Positions 8,024 to 15,781 are shown, counted from the first letter of the stretch. The stretch is 64,000 nt of DNA from CAZJGG01 sp964545475 (GCA_964545475.1 CAZJGG010000006.1:5593-69592); one strand, 5' to 3'. Numbers and translations are program-made. Notes: generated by a model not told the origin, from the sequence alone.

Positions 8024-8455
8024 GTGAAAATTGGGCATGGGCTGTATGTTAAAAATAGTGTGGACGCCGTGGAGTTATATAAAAAAGTATTCGGGTTGGA
8101 GTTGGGGTATCATGTAAAAAACCCCGATGGAACGTACTTTCATTCGGAGTTGTATAAAGACGGTGAAGAAATTCTTGATGTTATTGAATCGCCAAACGGT
8201 GACATTAAGGAACATACGGTGCAGTTGGCAGTTACACTTGCCAACGAATCAGAAGTGCAAAGTGCTTATTAGTTATTGAGCGCGGAAGGAACAATAAAAA
8301 TACCCATCGGGCCATTGCCGTGGAGTCCATGTGCCGCCGACGTGATAGATAAATTTGGTGTTTGGTGGTATATCACTGCTCCGCAGCATCATCCACACGA
8401 TGATTATGACCCAAACGCCCCTTGGGATTCGAGCATGTATAAAAAACCCGAATAA
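8024..8455 (+). pseudogene. VOC-family (PhnB-like) gene with an in-frame amber stop, cargo 3a
   Basis: Translation from GTG 8024 (GGAGG eight bases ahead) gives a typical PhnB-like VOC protein up to SEVQSAY. A TAG at 8270-8272 follows, then the same frame continues with LLSAEGTIKIPIGPLPW and KFGVWWYITAPQ to TAA at 8453-8455. The downstream part is exactly the missing C-terminal half, so a single base change (for example GAG to TAG) broke the gene. An upstream in-frame ATG at 7976 belongs to the linker leader MVGSKDYLY and is not the native start. Without the stop the protein would be 143 residues. Readthrough cannot be excluded. Confidence 0.85.
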
Positions 8456-8456
8456 A

Positions 8457-8510
8457 ATAAGCATTTTGTTCAGAGGTTACTTCATAGTCGTAACCCAGTA
8501 AAATTTATAT
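8457..8510 (+). repeat. VOC-type short linker, copy 2, with stem-loop
   Basis: A diverged copy of 6337-6391: ATAAGCATTTTGT, then GGTTAC (8475-8480), a TTCATAGTC loop and GTAACC (8490-8495), then CAGTAAAATTTATAT. The stem is kept although both arms changed relative to copy 1. Confidence 0.8.
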
Positions 8511-8593
8511 AATCTTTAGCTAAGAACTAAGAGTGAAAGTGAAAGACTATTGTGCCAGCTATACCAACGAATTTATTATGCGAGGTAATATGT

Positions 8594-9187
8594 ATGGGAA
8601 ATGTACTTCTTTTGGGTGGTAGTCCAATGATAGGTAAATCCACATTGTCACATATGATAGCACATCAATTGAATATCAATTATTTATCAACGGATGATAT
8701 TGGCGAAGCATTGCAAGCAGTGGTAGATATAAATCCCATGAATAATCAATATTTTTTGGATTATTATGCAGAAAACAATGTTGAGAAATTGGTTAGCGAT
8801 ATTCAGTTGTATCACAAAGTAATTGAACCCGCCATAGAAAGACTGGCAAGTATACATTCTACTTGGAGGGGGACGGTTATTATAGAGGGGTGGGCAATAT
8901 ATCCACAACTTTCAAATAAACTTATTAATGATAATGTTAAATCAATATGGCTAATTGCAGATAATAGTTTGTTGGAAAAAAGAATACTCGATAACAAAGC
9001 TTTTGACAATGGCCATGTTAATTCAAAGAAGGCTATTAGCAATTATATAGGTCGTTCATTTTGGCATAATTCTTATTTGAAAGAGCAATGCAAGTTTTAT
9101 GGTTTTGATTATATTAAAATTAACGGTGATGAAACCGTTGAAGAATTAACTGCGAAGATACTTGAAGTAACTATGTTCACCAAATGA
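8594..9187 (+). CDS. P-loop kinase-like protein (2-phosphoglycerate-kinase-like), cargo 3b
   Basis: 197 residues from ATG 8594, chosen because GAGG lies eight bases upstream; an earlier GTG at 8552 has none. The Walker A is complete: GGSPMIGKST at 8-17. STDDIGEAL follows where small-molecule kinases carry the substrate Asp. IIEGWAIYP in the middle and KSIWLIADNSLLEKRI resemble the 2-phosphoglycerate kinase/zeta-toxin-like group. It probably phosphorylates a small molecule, perhaps an antibiotic. The stop TGA is inside the ATGAGCAT that opens the next linker. It follows the broken VOC gene in the same unit. Confidence 0.75.
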   Translation: MGNVLLLGGSPMIGKSTLSHMIAHQLNINYLSTDDIGEALQAVVDINPMNNQYFLDYYAENNVEKLVSDIQLYHKVIEPAIERLASIHSTWRGTVIIEGWAIYPQLSNKLINDNVKSIWLIADNSLLEKRILDNKAFDNGHVNSKKAISNYIGRSFWHNSYLKEQCKFYGFDYIKINGDETVEELTAKILEVTMFTK

Positions 9188-9458
9188 GCATAACTTCGGG
9201 CAGTTACAATTAATATAATACTACAGAAATCAATGCATGAGGTAGTTCTAACATTTCATAAACGTATTTAAAGGCGGTAAATATGGCGAAAATTAATGTA
9301 AGCCTTGACGCATTTGAAGGTCTCCTTGATTTGTTTCATCATCTTGGTGCGGCTTTTTAAGAATATTTTTAGAAACAATCTGTTGGTTGATTATAAGTAT
9401 TTATTGATATACAGTAATAAAGTACGGAGATATGGTAGGAAGTAAGGATTATTTATAT
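9184..9458 (+). repeat. Cassette linker, copy D (long form)
   Basis: Carries the 46-bp module. The scpA-like frame runs from 9283 to a stop at 9360 (25 codons, MAKINVSLDAFEGLLDLF then HHLGAAF). Its junction and M50-derived part (AATCTGTTGGTTGATTATAAG) are nearly identical to copy E and differ from B and C. Confidence 0.9.
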
Positions 9459-9477
9459 AACAGGAAGGTACGAAATA

Positions 9478-10008
9478 ATGGACATAAACATTTGTAAAGC
9501 ACAATTAAGTGATATAGATGAACTAGAAATGTTATATGATGATATATGCGACTTCTTAGCCACAAAAGAATATAATCCGGGGTGGAGAAAGGGATACTTT
9601 CCGACCAGACAGGAAGCCTTGTATTTTCTGGAAAGCGATACGCTTTATACAGTAAAAATTGGCGGTAAAATAGTGGGCTCTGTCGCTTTAACACATAGCC
9701 CAAATGCCGAAACGGACAAAAATTGTAGAATAAGCGAGCTGGAGTATGATGATATTTTGTTTATTCATATTTTAGTTGTTCACCCTGATTACCTCCACAA
9801 GGGAATTGGTACATCAATACTTGAATTTGCTAAACGATGTGCAAAACAGGAAAACATAAAAGCTATACGACTTTATGTGTATGAAAATAATTCTGTTGCA
9901 ATAAAAGCATATGAGAAGAACGGTTATGTTTGTATTGGGAAGGCAGATATTGGGCTTAGAGAATATGGGTTAGAATGGTTTTTCTTGTATGAAAAAGTTA
10001 TCGTTTAA
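9478..10008 (+). CDS. GNAT-family N-acetyltransferase, cargo 4
   Basis: 176 residues, unrelated in detail to the GNAT at 6404. It begins MDINICKAQLSDIDELEMLY. The acetyl-CoA-binding segment is VHPDYLHKGIGTSILEFAK and the C-terminal signature is NSVAIKAYEKNGYVCIGKAD. This is the family of small-molecule or antibiotic acetyltransferases. The ribosome-binding region AGGAAGG is shared with copy E. It is the sole cargo of unit 4 and ends nine bases before the next linker. Confidence 0.87.
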   Translation: MDINICKAQLSDIDELEMLYDDICDFLATKEYNPGWRKGYFPTRQEALYFLESDTLYTVKIGGKIVGSVALTHSPNAETDKNCRISELEYDDILFIHILVVHPDYLHKGIGTSILEFAKRCAKQENIKAIRLYVYENNSVAIKAYEKNGYVCIGKADIGLREYGLEWFFLYEKVIV

Positions 10009-10016
10009 TAAAGATT

Positions 10017-10245
10017 ATGAGCATAATTTCGGGCTAACATTCCATAAACGTATTTAAAGGCGGTAAACATGGCGAAAATTAATGTAAGCCTTGACGCATT
10101 TGAAGGTCTCCTTGATTTGTTTCATCATCTTGGTGCGGCTTTTTAAGAATATTTTTAGAAACAATCTGTTGGTTGATTATAAGTATTTATTGATATACAG
10201 TAATAAAGTACGGAGATATGGTAGGAAGTAAGGATTATTTATATA
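10017..10245 (+). repeat. Cassette linker, copy E (short form)
   Basis: Lacks the 46-bp module, as copy C does. The scpA-like ATG is at 10069 with a 25-codon frame to 10146. From the scpA-like part to TTTATATAACA it is virtually identical to copy D, so these two units separated recently. Confidence 0.9.
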
Positions 10246-10263
10246 ACAAGAAGGACGTATTGT

Positions 10264-10899
10264 ATGAAGCCTCCTCTGCCTTCAAAAGCTCTAATTATAT
10301 ACTCTTTGCTAATACCCCCGGTCATGATTTTTCTGTTCTCATCCTTAAGTAATACTTACGGAAAGACAGTGGGATATTTTCTTCCTTATGCTATTTATTT
10401 AATTATTTTATTGTGCGGTTCTACTATTTTCACAAAAAAGAGATGTGATAATAGTTCCCTCACAAGCAGTAACAGGCATATTTACTATGTATTAGCTTTT
10501 GTTCCGGTAGTAGCAACATTCTTTGTTGCTTTTTTACCCACAGTGAATTACATCAAATTAGATTTGCTATTACCCCTCTTAATATATTCTGTGTTAAATG
10601 GATTTCTGGAAGAATTATTCTGGAGGTTTACATTCAACAAAAGATTTGAAAATGATATTATTAGAGCCTATATAATCCCTACAGTGATTTTCTCGTGTTG
10701 GCATGTTGCTTTGTTATGTGCAACTGGAGTTTCTTATCATGGTGGAGCATTTGCACTTGTTGGCGGAGCGACGGTAATGGGAGCTATTTGGGGCATTGTT
10801 ATGTTCAAAACAAAAAATATCAAGGTTGTTATATCTGCTCATGTGCTTGCAAACTTCTTTGCCTTTAGTCAATTATTATATCAAAACTGGTTCGTATAA
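10264..10899 (+). CDS. CPBP-family intramembrane metalloprotease, cargo 5
   Basis: 211 residues with about six hydrophobic segments. The CPBP (Abi/CAAX-protease) motifs are all present: EELFWR at 116-121 (motif 1, EExxxR), SCWHVAL with His147 (motif 2) and HVLANF near 198 (motif 3). In Firmicutes such proteins are often linked to bacteriocin immunity or prenyl-protein processing. AAGAAGG precedes the ATG. Its TAA overlaps the ATGAGCAT opening the last linker. The motifs suggest an active enzyme; its substrate is unknown. Confidence 0.87.
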   Translation: MKPPLPSKALIIYSLLIPPVMIFLFSSLSNTYGKTVGYFLPYAIYLIILLCGSTIFTKKRCDNSSLTSSNRHIYYVLAFVPVVATFFVAFLPTVNYIKLDLLLPLLIYSVLNGFLEELFWRFTFNKRFENDIIRAYIIPTVIFSCWHVALLCATGVSYHGGAFALVGGATVMGAIWGIVMFKTKNIKVVISAHVLANFFAFSQLLYQNWFV

Positions 10900-11050
10900 T
10901 GAGCATAATTTCGGGCAGTTACAATTAATACAATACTACGGCAATCAATGCATGATGTAGTTATAACATTTCAAAAACGTATTTAAAGGCGGTAAATATG
11001 GCAAAAATTAATGTAAGCCTTGACGCATTTGAAGGACCTCTTGATTTGTT
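10899..11050 (+). repeat. Cassette linker, copy F: native scpA leader and 5' end
   Basis: The original form of the left half of the linker: ATGAGCATAATTTCGGGC, the 46-bp module, TAACATT, AAAGGCGG and the ATG of scpA, with similarity ending near GATTTGTT. Here it reads on into intact scpA instead of switching to M50 sequence. Confidence 0.85.
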
Positions 11051-11762
11051 GCTGCACTTAATTGAAAAAAACGAAATAGATATTTATAATATTCCTATTG
11101 CAAAGCTTGCAGAGCAGTATATGGAATATATAGATTATTTTTCTCTCGGGGATATGGAGGATTTAAGCGAATTTCTTGTTATGGCGGCAACTTTGCTAGA
11201 GATAAAATCTAAGATGCTTTTACCTGTTGATAAAAAAGAAGGGCAGGAAGAAGAGGAAGACCCAAGAGAAGCTCTTGTAAAAAGCCTTATTGAATATAAG
11301 AGGTATAAAAACGTTATTGTTTTGTTTAAGGAAAAGGAAGAAAAGGCTTCAAAATATGCATTTCGCCAGCCGGAGCAAAGGCTTTTGGAAATGCTTAAAG
11401 CCGAAAAAACTGTTGATTATGAAGATTTGCTTGGAGGGCTTACCCACAGTCAGCTTTACAAAATATTTGAAAACTGTTTGAAGAATAAAGCTCTTAAGAC
11501 AGACGTTGTAAGAAGCGGCTTTAATTCTGTAACAAAAGATGTTTTTACTGTTGATGAAAAAATAGAACAATTGATCACTATTTTAAAGAGGGATAGAAAA
11601 ATAGTATTTTCAGAGCTAATAAACAAAAGAACCCCAAAGATAGAAAGGGTTGTTACGTTTTTGGCTATTTTAGAGATTGTTAAAACACATAATCTTTATG
11701 TTAACCAAGAAAAGCTTTTTGGAAACATTGAAATTACATTAGAAAGAGGGCTTTTGCCATGA
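10998..11762 (+). CDS. scpA: Segregation and condensation protein A
   Basis: The 254-residue kleisin subunit of the bacterial SMC-ScpAB complex, which organises and segregates the chromosome. The N-terminal SMC-binding helix region (VSLDAFEGPLDLLLHLIEKN) and the C-terminal winged helix (about 180-250) are present. The acidic DKKEGQEEEEDPRE stretch is the usual linker. AAAGGCGG precedes the ATG. It overlaps scpB by four bases (ATGA). Its first 50 bases were copied into linkers B to E, yet the gene itself is intact. Confidence 0.97.
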   Translation: MAKINVSLDAFEGPLDLLLHLIEKNEIDIYNIPIAKLAEQYMEYIDYFSLGDMEDLSEFLVMAATLLEIKSKMLLPVDKKEGQEEEEDPREALVKSLIEYKRYKNVIVLFKEKEEKASKYAFRQPEQRLLEMLKAEKTVDYEDLLGGLTHSQLYKIFENCLKNKALKTDVVRSGFNSVTKDVFTVDEKIEQLITILKRDRKIVFSELINKRTPKIERVVTFLAILEIVKTHNLYVNQEKLFGNIEITLERGLLP

Positions 11763-12340
11763 TTTTGGATAAATTTCAGGCGGCGGCGGAGGCTGTTTTA
11801 TTTGCGGCTTCTGAGCCTGTAACAATTACCGATATTGCAAAAGCCTTGGAAACCGACGAAAAAGCCGCAAAGGAAATAATAAAAAGCCTTAAAGCAAGCT
11901 ACGAAGCGGAAAAGCGGGGCATTGCTATTATAGAAATAGAAAAGTCCTATCAAATGTGTACAAGCCCTTTGTATTATGAATACGTCAAAAAAATTGTACA
12001 AACGTCTAGTAAAAAGCCTTTAACACAATCGGTAATGGAAACTCTTGCAATAATCGCCTATAAACAGCCGGTAACTAGGGCTCAAATTGAGGAAATAAGG
12101 GGCGTTAACTGCGACCATGCTGTTAACAAGCTTTTAGAGCTTGGGCTTATTTCTGAAAAAGGGCGTTCGGAAGCGGTTGGCAAACCTATACTTTTTGGCA
12201 CGGGAGCGGCTTTTTTAAAATATTTCGGGCTGGAGAGCCTTAAAGACTTGCCGGACATTGATAGTGATTATAAACAAATGTTAATAGAAAACTATTTACT
12301 AGAATATGGAGGAGAAATTAATGAGCAAGATACCAACTAA
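11759..12340 (+). CDS. scpB: Segregation and condensation protein B
   Basis: A 193-residue dimeric winged-helix partner of ScpA. The family segments EAVLFAASEPVTITDIAKAL, ETLAIIAYKQPVTRAQIEEI and RGVNCDHAVNKLLELGLI are in the usual order. It starts inside the scpA stop codon (ATGA overlap), which implies translational coupling. Its 3' end overlaps the next gene by 20 bp. Confidence 0.97.
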   Translation: MILDKFQAAAEAVLFAASEPVTITDIAKALETDEKAAKEIIKSLKASYEAEKRGIAIIEIEKSYQMCTSPLYYEYVKKIVQTSSKKPLTQSVMETLAIIAYKQPVTRAQIEEIRGVNCDHAVNKLLELGLISEKGRSEAVGKPILFGTGAAFLKYFGLESLKDLPDIDSDYKQMLIENYLLEYGGEINEQDTN

Positions 12341-12917
12341 AGACGAGGCAATTAACATTTTTTTAAAGTATAACGAAACGGATTCTCTTAAAAAGCACGC
12401 ATTAAGTGTTGCGGCTGTTATGCGCCATTTTGCAGAGCTTTTCGGCGAAGAAGCGGACAAATGGGAAGTTGTTGGGGTTTTACATGATTTAGATTATGAA
12501 AAATACCCAGATCAGCACTGCATTAAAGTTGTGGAAATTTTAAAGGAACATGATGTTGATGAGTCTGTTATAAGAGCTGTTGTTTCTCACTGCTGGGGCA
12601 TTCTAGAAAGCGGTGTTAAGCCGGAGCATATTATGGAAAAGGTTTTATTTGCGACAGACGAATTAACAGGCTTAATAACTGCGGCGGCATTAATGCGCCC
12701 CTCTAAATCTGTTATGGATTTGGAATATAAGTCCGTTATTAAAAAATATAAAACACCTAGTTTTGCCGCCGGGGTTGATAGAGGGGTTATAGAAAAAGGG
12801 GTTGAAATGCTTCACCAAATACATGACTATATAAACTTACAATACATTATAGAGCAGTGTATTTTAGGCATGAGGAAATATGCCGCTGATATAGGGTTGG
12901 CTGGCGATGGGCAGTGA
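12321..12917 (+). CDS. HD-domain phosphohydrolase
   Basis: 198 residues from ATG 12321, selected for its GGAGGAG site; an in-frame ATG 15 bp earlier has none. His26, the doublet His-Asp at 55-56 (VLHDLDYEKYP) and SHCWGILE supply the metal-binding HD signature. Members hydrolyse nucleotides or related phosphates; this subtype is widespread in Clostridia without a defined substrate. It overlaps scpB and is overlapped by the following lipase (GTGA), so all are in one operon. Confidence 0.85.
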   Translation: MSKIPTKDEAINIFLKYNETDSLKKHALSVAAVMRHFAELFGEEADKWEVVGVLHDLDYEKYPDQHCIKVVEILKEHDVDESVIRAVVSHCWGILESGVKPEHIMEKVLFATDELTGLITAAALMRPSKSVMDLEYKSVIKKYKTPSFAAGVDRGVIEKGVEMLHQIHDYINLQYIIEQCILGMRKYAADIGLAGDGQ

Positions 12918-13834
12918 AAACAAAAGTTTTAAAATATTTATCCGCCGGGAAAGATTATAAAATTCACGCTAAAATTTGGATTCCAGATAATGGTGAGCAA
13001 ATAAAAGGGGTAGTACAAATTGCCCACGGTATGAGTGAGCATATAGGCAGGTATGAAGAGTTTGCTAGTTTTCTTACTGAAAACAATTATATAGTTTGCG
13101 GAAACGACCACCGCTCCCACGGGGACTCAACCAACGGCACTTATGGCTATTTCGCCGAAAAAGACGGTTACAAGCTTTTAATTGCAGATATGCGGAAGTT
13201 ACATTTAATTGTTAAAAAAAAGTTTCCGGGTGCTAAATGTTTTCTGTTGGGGCATTCTATGGGCTCTTTTTTGGCAAGGATTTATTGCACCAGGTTTGGA
13301 AACCAGCTTGACGGAGTCTTGTTTTCTGGAACCGGAAATAACGGCGGAGAAATTAAAGCAGCGATGTTATTTTGCAGGCTGTTTAAGAAAGTTTGTGGCT
13401 CGAAGGCAAGAGGTGTTTTATTCTCTAAAGCTTTAACTAAATCTAATAATCATAAAATAAAAAGACGTAAATCACAATCAGACTGGTTAACCCGTGACGA
13501 TGAAATAATAAATAGATTGTCTAGAGATAAAAAATTTGGTTTTATGTTTTCTTATGGGGCGTATTTGGACTTATTCCATATGGTTAGTGCAGTTTCCAAT
13601 AAAAAATGGGCAAAGTCTTATCCAAAAGCCTTGCCCACATATATTTTTTCCGGTGACAAAGACCCAATCGGCAATTACGGTAAAGCGCCAAAACTGGTTT
13701 GTGAAAGGCTTTTAGCCGAAAACGTAGGAGATGTTACTTTAAAGCTGTATAAAGACGGCAGGCATGAAATGCTAAACGAAATAAACCGTCAGGAAGTTTA
13801 TTCGGATATACTTAACTGGCTTAAAAAGCATTAG
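12914..13834 (+). CDS. Alpha/beta hydrolase, monoacylglycerol lipase/lysophospholipase type
   Basis: 306 residues from a GTG start coupled to the preceding stop (GTGA). The nucleophile elbow GHSMGS puts the catalytic Ser at about 115. IAHGMSEHIGRYEEFA and GNDHRSHGDS are the hallmark HG and DHxGHG-type motifs of the Hydrolase_4 family. SGDKDPIG and DGRHEMLNE supply the Asp and His of the triad. It likely cleaves fatty-acid esters in the cytoplasm or at the membrane. It is the last gene of the scpA operon, ending three bases from a convergent recombinase gene. Confidence 0.88.
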   Translation: MKTKVLKYLSAGKDYKIHAKIWIPDNGEQIKGVVQIAHGMSEHIGRYEEFASFLTENNYIVCGNDHRSHGDSTNGTYGYFAEKDGYKLLIADMRKLHLIVKKKFPGAKCFLLGHSMGSFLARIYCTRFGNQLDGVLFSGTGNNGGEIKAAMLFCRLFKKVCGSKARGVLFSKALTKSNNHKIKRRKSQSDWLTRDDEIINRLSRDKKFGFMFSYGAYLDLFHMVSAVSNKKWAKSYPKALPTYIFSGDKDPIGNYGKAPKLVCERLLAENVGDVTLKLYKDGRHEMLNEINRQEVYSDILNWLKKH

Positions 13835-13836
13835 TG

Positions 13837-14898
13837 TTAGTTATCCCTTAACTTAACAATATTTGCAGCTTTACGCCGGCGTTCTTCGGACATGCTGGCG
13901 TAATGTTTTGTTGTTGTATTAACATCGGAATGCCCTAAAATATCCGCTACAAGGAAAATATCGTTTGTTTCCTGATATAGCGTTGTTGCAAAAGTCGCCC
14001 TTAATTTGTGGGGCGTTATTTTTTTTGCGTTAGTAACAAGGGAGGCATATTTTTTTACAAGCTTCTGAATTGCTCTTGTTCCAATGCGCTTTCGCTGAGT
14101 TGATAAAAACAGCGCATTTTCATGACCGTCAACAGTTTCAATATTGTTTCTTAACTCCAGATAATTTAATAAAGCAGTGCGGACTTCTTCTCCGAAATAA
14201 AGAATAGCTTCGTCGCCGCCTTTTCTTGTTACTCTTACGGCGTTTATATTAAAATCAATATGGGTTATATCTATGCCAACACACTCAGAAATACGCATAC
14301 CTGTTCCTAAAATAAGCGTTATTATAGCCAAATCCCGCTCTTTAGTTTTTTGGTGGTATTCCTGTTCTTTTTTTAAAAGGTTTTGTCCGCTTTCAACTTC
14401 GTCTAAAAGCCTTGCAATTTCGTCAACCTCTAAATATGTAATGGGTTTATTATGTAACTTAGGAAAATCCACAAGTAATGAGGGGTCGGTGGTTATTATT
14501 TGCTTTTTATAAAAATATTTAAACATTGTGCGTATAGCCGCAAGTTTAGTAGTTTTTCCTGCGCCGTCGTTTTGATAACTTATTTCCTCGCCGTTTACGT
14601 TTACTGTGTAATAGCTTAAATATTCCATAAACCGCTCTATATGGTCAACTTTTATTTCTTTAAAGTTATCAATTGTAAAGTCTTTAAGCAAAAGTTCCTC
14701 AAATTCATCACAATATTCTGTTAGGTATCTGAAAAAAAGCCGTAAATCCTCGGCGTAAGCAAGGCGAGTGGCAGCGGCTTTTGTATCCGCATTTGCCCTG
14801 AAAAAAGCATCTAAAAAAGGGGGAAGCTCTTTTAAAACTTCCCTTAGCTTAATTATATTTTTCCTTTTAATTTCATCATGGTAATTTTTACCGCTCAT
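13837..14898 (-). CDS. Tyrosine recombinase, XerS-like
   Basis: About 353 residues with an N-terminal SAM-like core-binding domain and a C-terminal catalytic domain. Catalytic residues are seen in order: Arg in GTGMRISECVGID, Lys in TRKGGDE, HKLR, the second His in LGHSDVNTTTKHY and the nucleophile Tyr in that same segment. Length and the RDLAIITLILGTGMR block resemble the single-recombinase XerS type that resolves chromosome dimers. ATG 14898 is preferred, since AAGGGG is too close to the earlier ATG at 14907. It overlaps the upstream ttcA-like gene. It could be a housekeeping dimer resolvase; a role in the nearby cassette array is untested. Confidence 0.85.
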   Translation of the reverse strand: MSGKNYHDEIKRKNIIKLREVLKELPPFLDAFFRANADTKAAATRLAYAEDLRLFFRYLTEYCDEFEELLLKDFTIDNFKEIKVDHIERFMEYLSYYTVNVNGEEISYQNDGAGKTTKLAAIRTMFKYFYKKQIITTDPSLLVDFPKLHNKPITYLEVDEIARLLDEVESGQNLLKKEQEYHQKTKERDLAIITLILGTGMRISECVGIDITHIDFNINAVRVTRKGGDEAILYFGEEVRTALLNYLELRNNIETVDGHENALFLSTQRKRIGTRAIQKLVKKYASLVTNAKKITPHKLRATFATTLYQETNDIFLVADILGHSDVNTTTKHYASMSEERRRKAANIVKLRDN

Positions 14899-15613
14899 CT
14901 TTACCATACCCCTTTATGTCGGAGCCTAATATCGCTGTAAATATTTTATTACAAAAGCTGTCAAATTTTAAATCATTTTCGTAAATAAATTGCTTCATAA
15001 CTTCACGCTTTGTGTGTCCGTCGGCAGGGCAGGGGCTTTTTACAACACTTATCCCCTCATTGTTAACAAAATTAACAACCTGTGCTTCCGGCACAAACAT
15101 AAGAGGGCGAATTGAGTATAAATCCATTCTGTCTAAATAAGTAACCGGGGCAAAGGTGTGAATTCTCCCTTCGTAAATAAGGCTCATTAAAAAGCTTTGG
15201 CAAATGTCGTCTTTGTTGTGCCCTAAAGCAATTTTGTTAACTCCAAGTTTTTTTGCTTCGGTGTTAAGTGCTCCTTTTCGCATTTTAGAGCATAAAGCGC
15301 ATGGGTTTGATTCTTTTCTAATGTCAAAAACAACTTCTGCAATGTCCGTTTCAACTATGGTATAGTTTACATCTAGTTTAGCGCAAAGTTCTTTAACAGG
15401 GGTTATATCGAAATTTTTAAACCCTAATGAGACGGTTATTGCCTCCAACTCAAATTTTTTGGGGTAAAAACGCTTTAATTCCGAAAGGGCGTAAAGCAGC
15501 GTGAGGCTATCTTTACCGCCGGAAATTCCCACGCCTATTTTGTCGCCGTCTTCTATCATGTCGTATGTATCGCAGGCTTTGCGAACAAAGCTTAGTAATT
15601 TTCGTAAGTTCAT
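14888..15613 (-). CDS. ttcA: TtcA-family tRNA 2-thiocytidine biosynthesis-like ATPase
   Basis: 241 residues of the adenine nucleotide alpha-hydrolase superfamily. The PP-loop SGGKDS lies at 31-36, a CALC pair at 105-108, and a third Cys in CPADG at 195, which together form the TtcA-type Fe-S site. TtcA thiolates C32 of certain tRNAs. The gene is upstream of, and overlaps, the recombinase gene. Shorter members of this family in Firmicutes are annotated only as TtcA-like ATP-binding proteins, so the tRNA target is inferred. Confidence 0.85.
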   Translation of the reverse strand: MNLRKLLSFVRKACDTYDMIEDGDKIGVGISGGKDSLTLLYALSELKRFYPKKFELEAITVSLGFKNFDITPVKELCAKLDVNYTIVETDIAEVVFDIRKESNPCALCSKMRKGALNTEAKKLGVNKIALGHNKDDICQSFLMSLIYEGRIHTFAPVTYLDRMDLYSIRPLMFVPEAQVVNFVNNEGISVVKSPCPADGHTKREVMKQFIYENDLKFDSFCNKIFTAILGSDIKGYGKDER

Positions 15614-15703
15614 AATACTCCTTTAAGTTTTATTTATTATATAATGTAGTAAAATTTCCAATTTAAAACAAAGAAAGAGGACACCCAGTGGATTAATATT
15701 TAT

Positions 15704-15781
15704 GTAGGGGTTGGCGTCCTCGACAACCCGGAATGTTTAAGAAGCAAGGGGTATCGGGACGTCGAGGACGCCGTCCCCTAC
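15704..15781. repeat. GTAGGGG-type imperfect palindromic repeat
   Basis: The ends are GTAGGGG and CCCCTAC, and the inner arms GGCGTCCTCGAC and GTCGAGGACGCC can form a long stem. A half copy begins again at 15825 (GTAGGGGTTGGTGCAG). It is much richer in GC than its surroundings and looks like an interspersed REP-like element. It fills most of the 237-bp gap between the ttcA-like gene and the AT-rich island. Confidence 0.7.

Noticed and set aside
6940..10245. Integron attC sites between the cargo genes
   Set aside because: The linkers lack paired RYYYAAC/GTTRRRY core sites in the right arrangement, they contain fragments of two neighbouring genes, and no IntI-type integrase with its extra helix is seen. 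The array may be convergent in design only.
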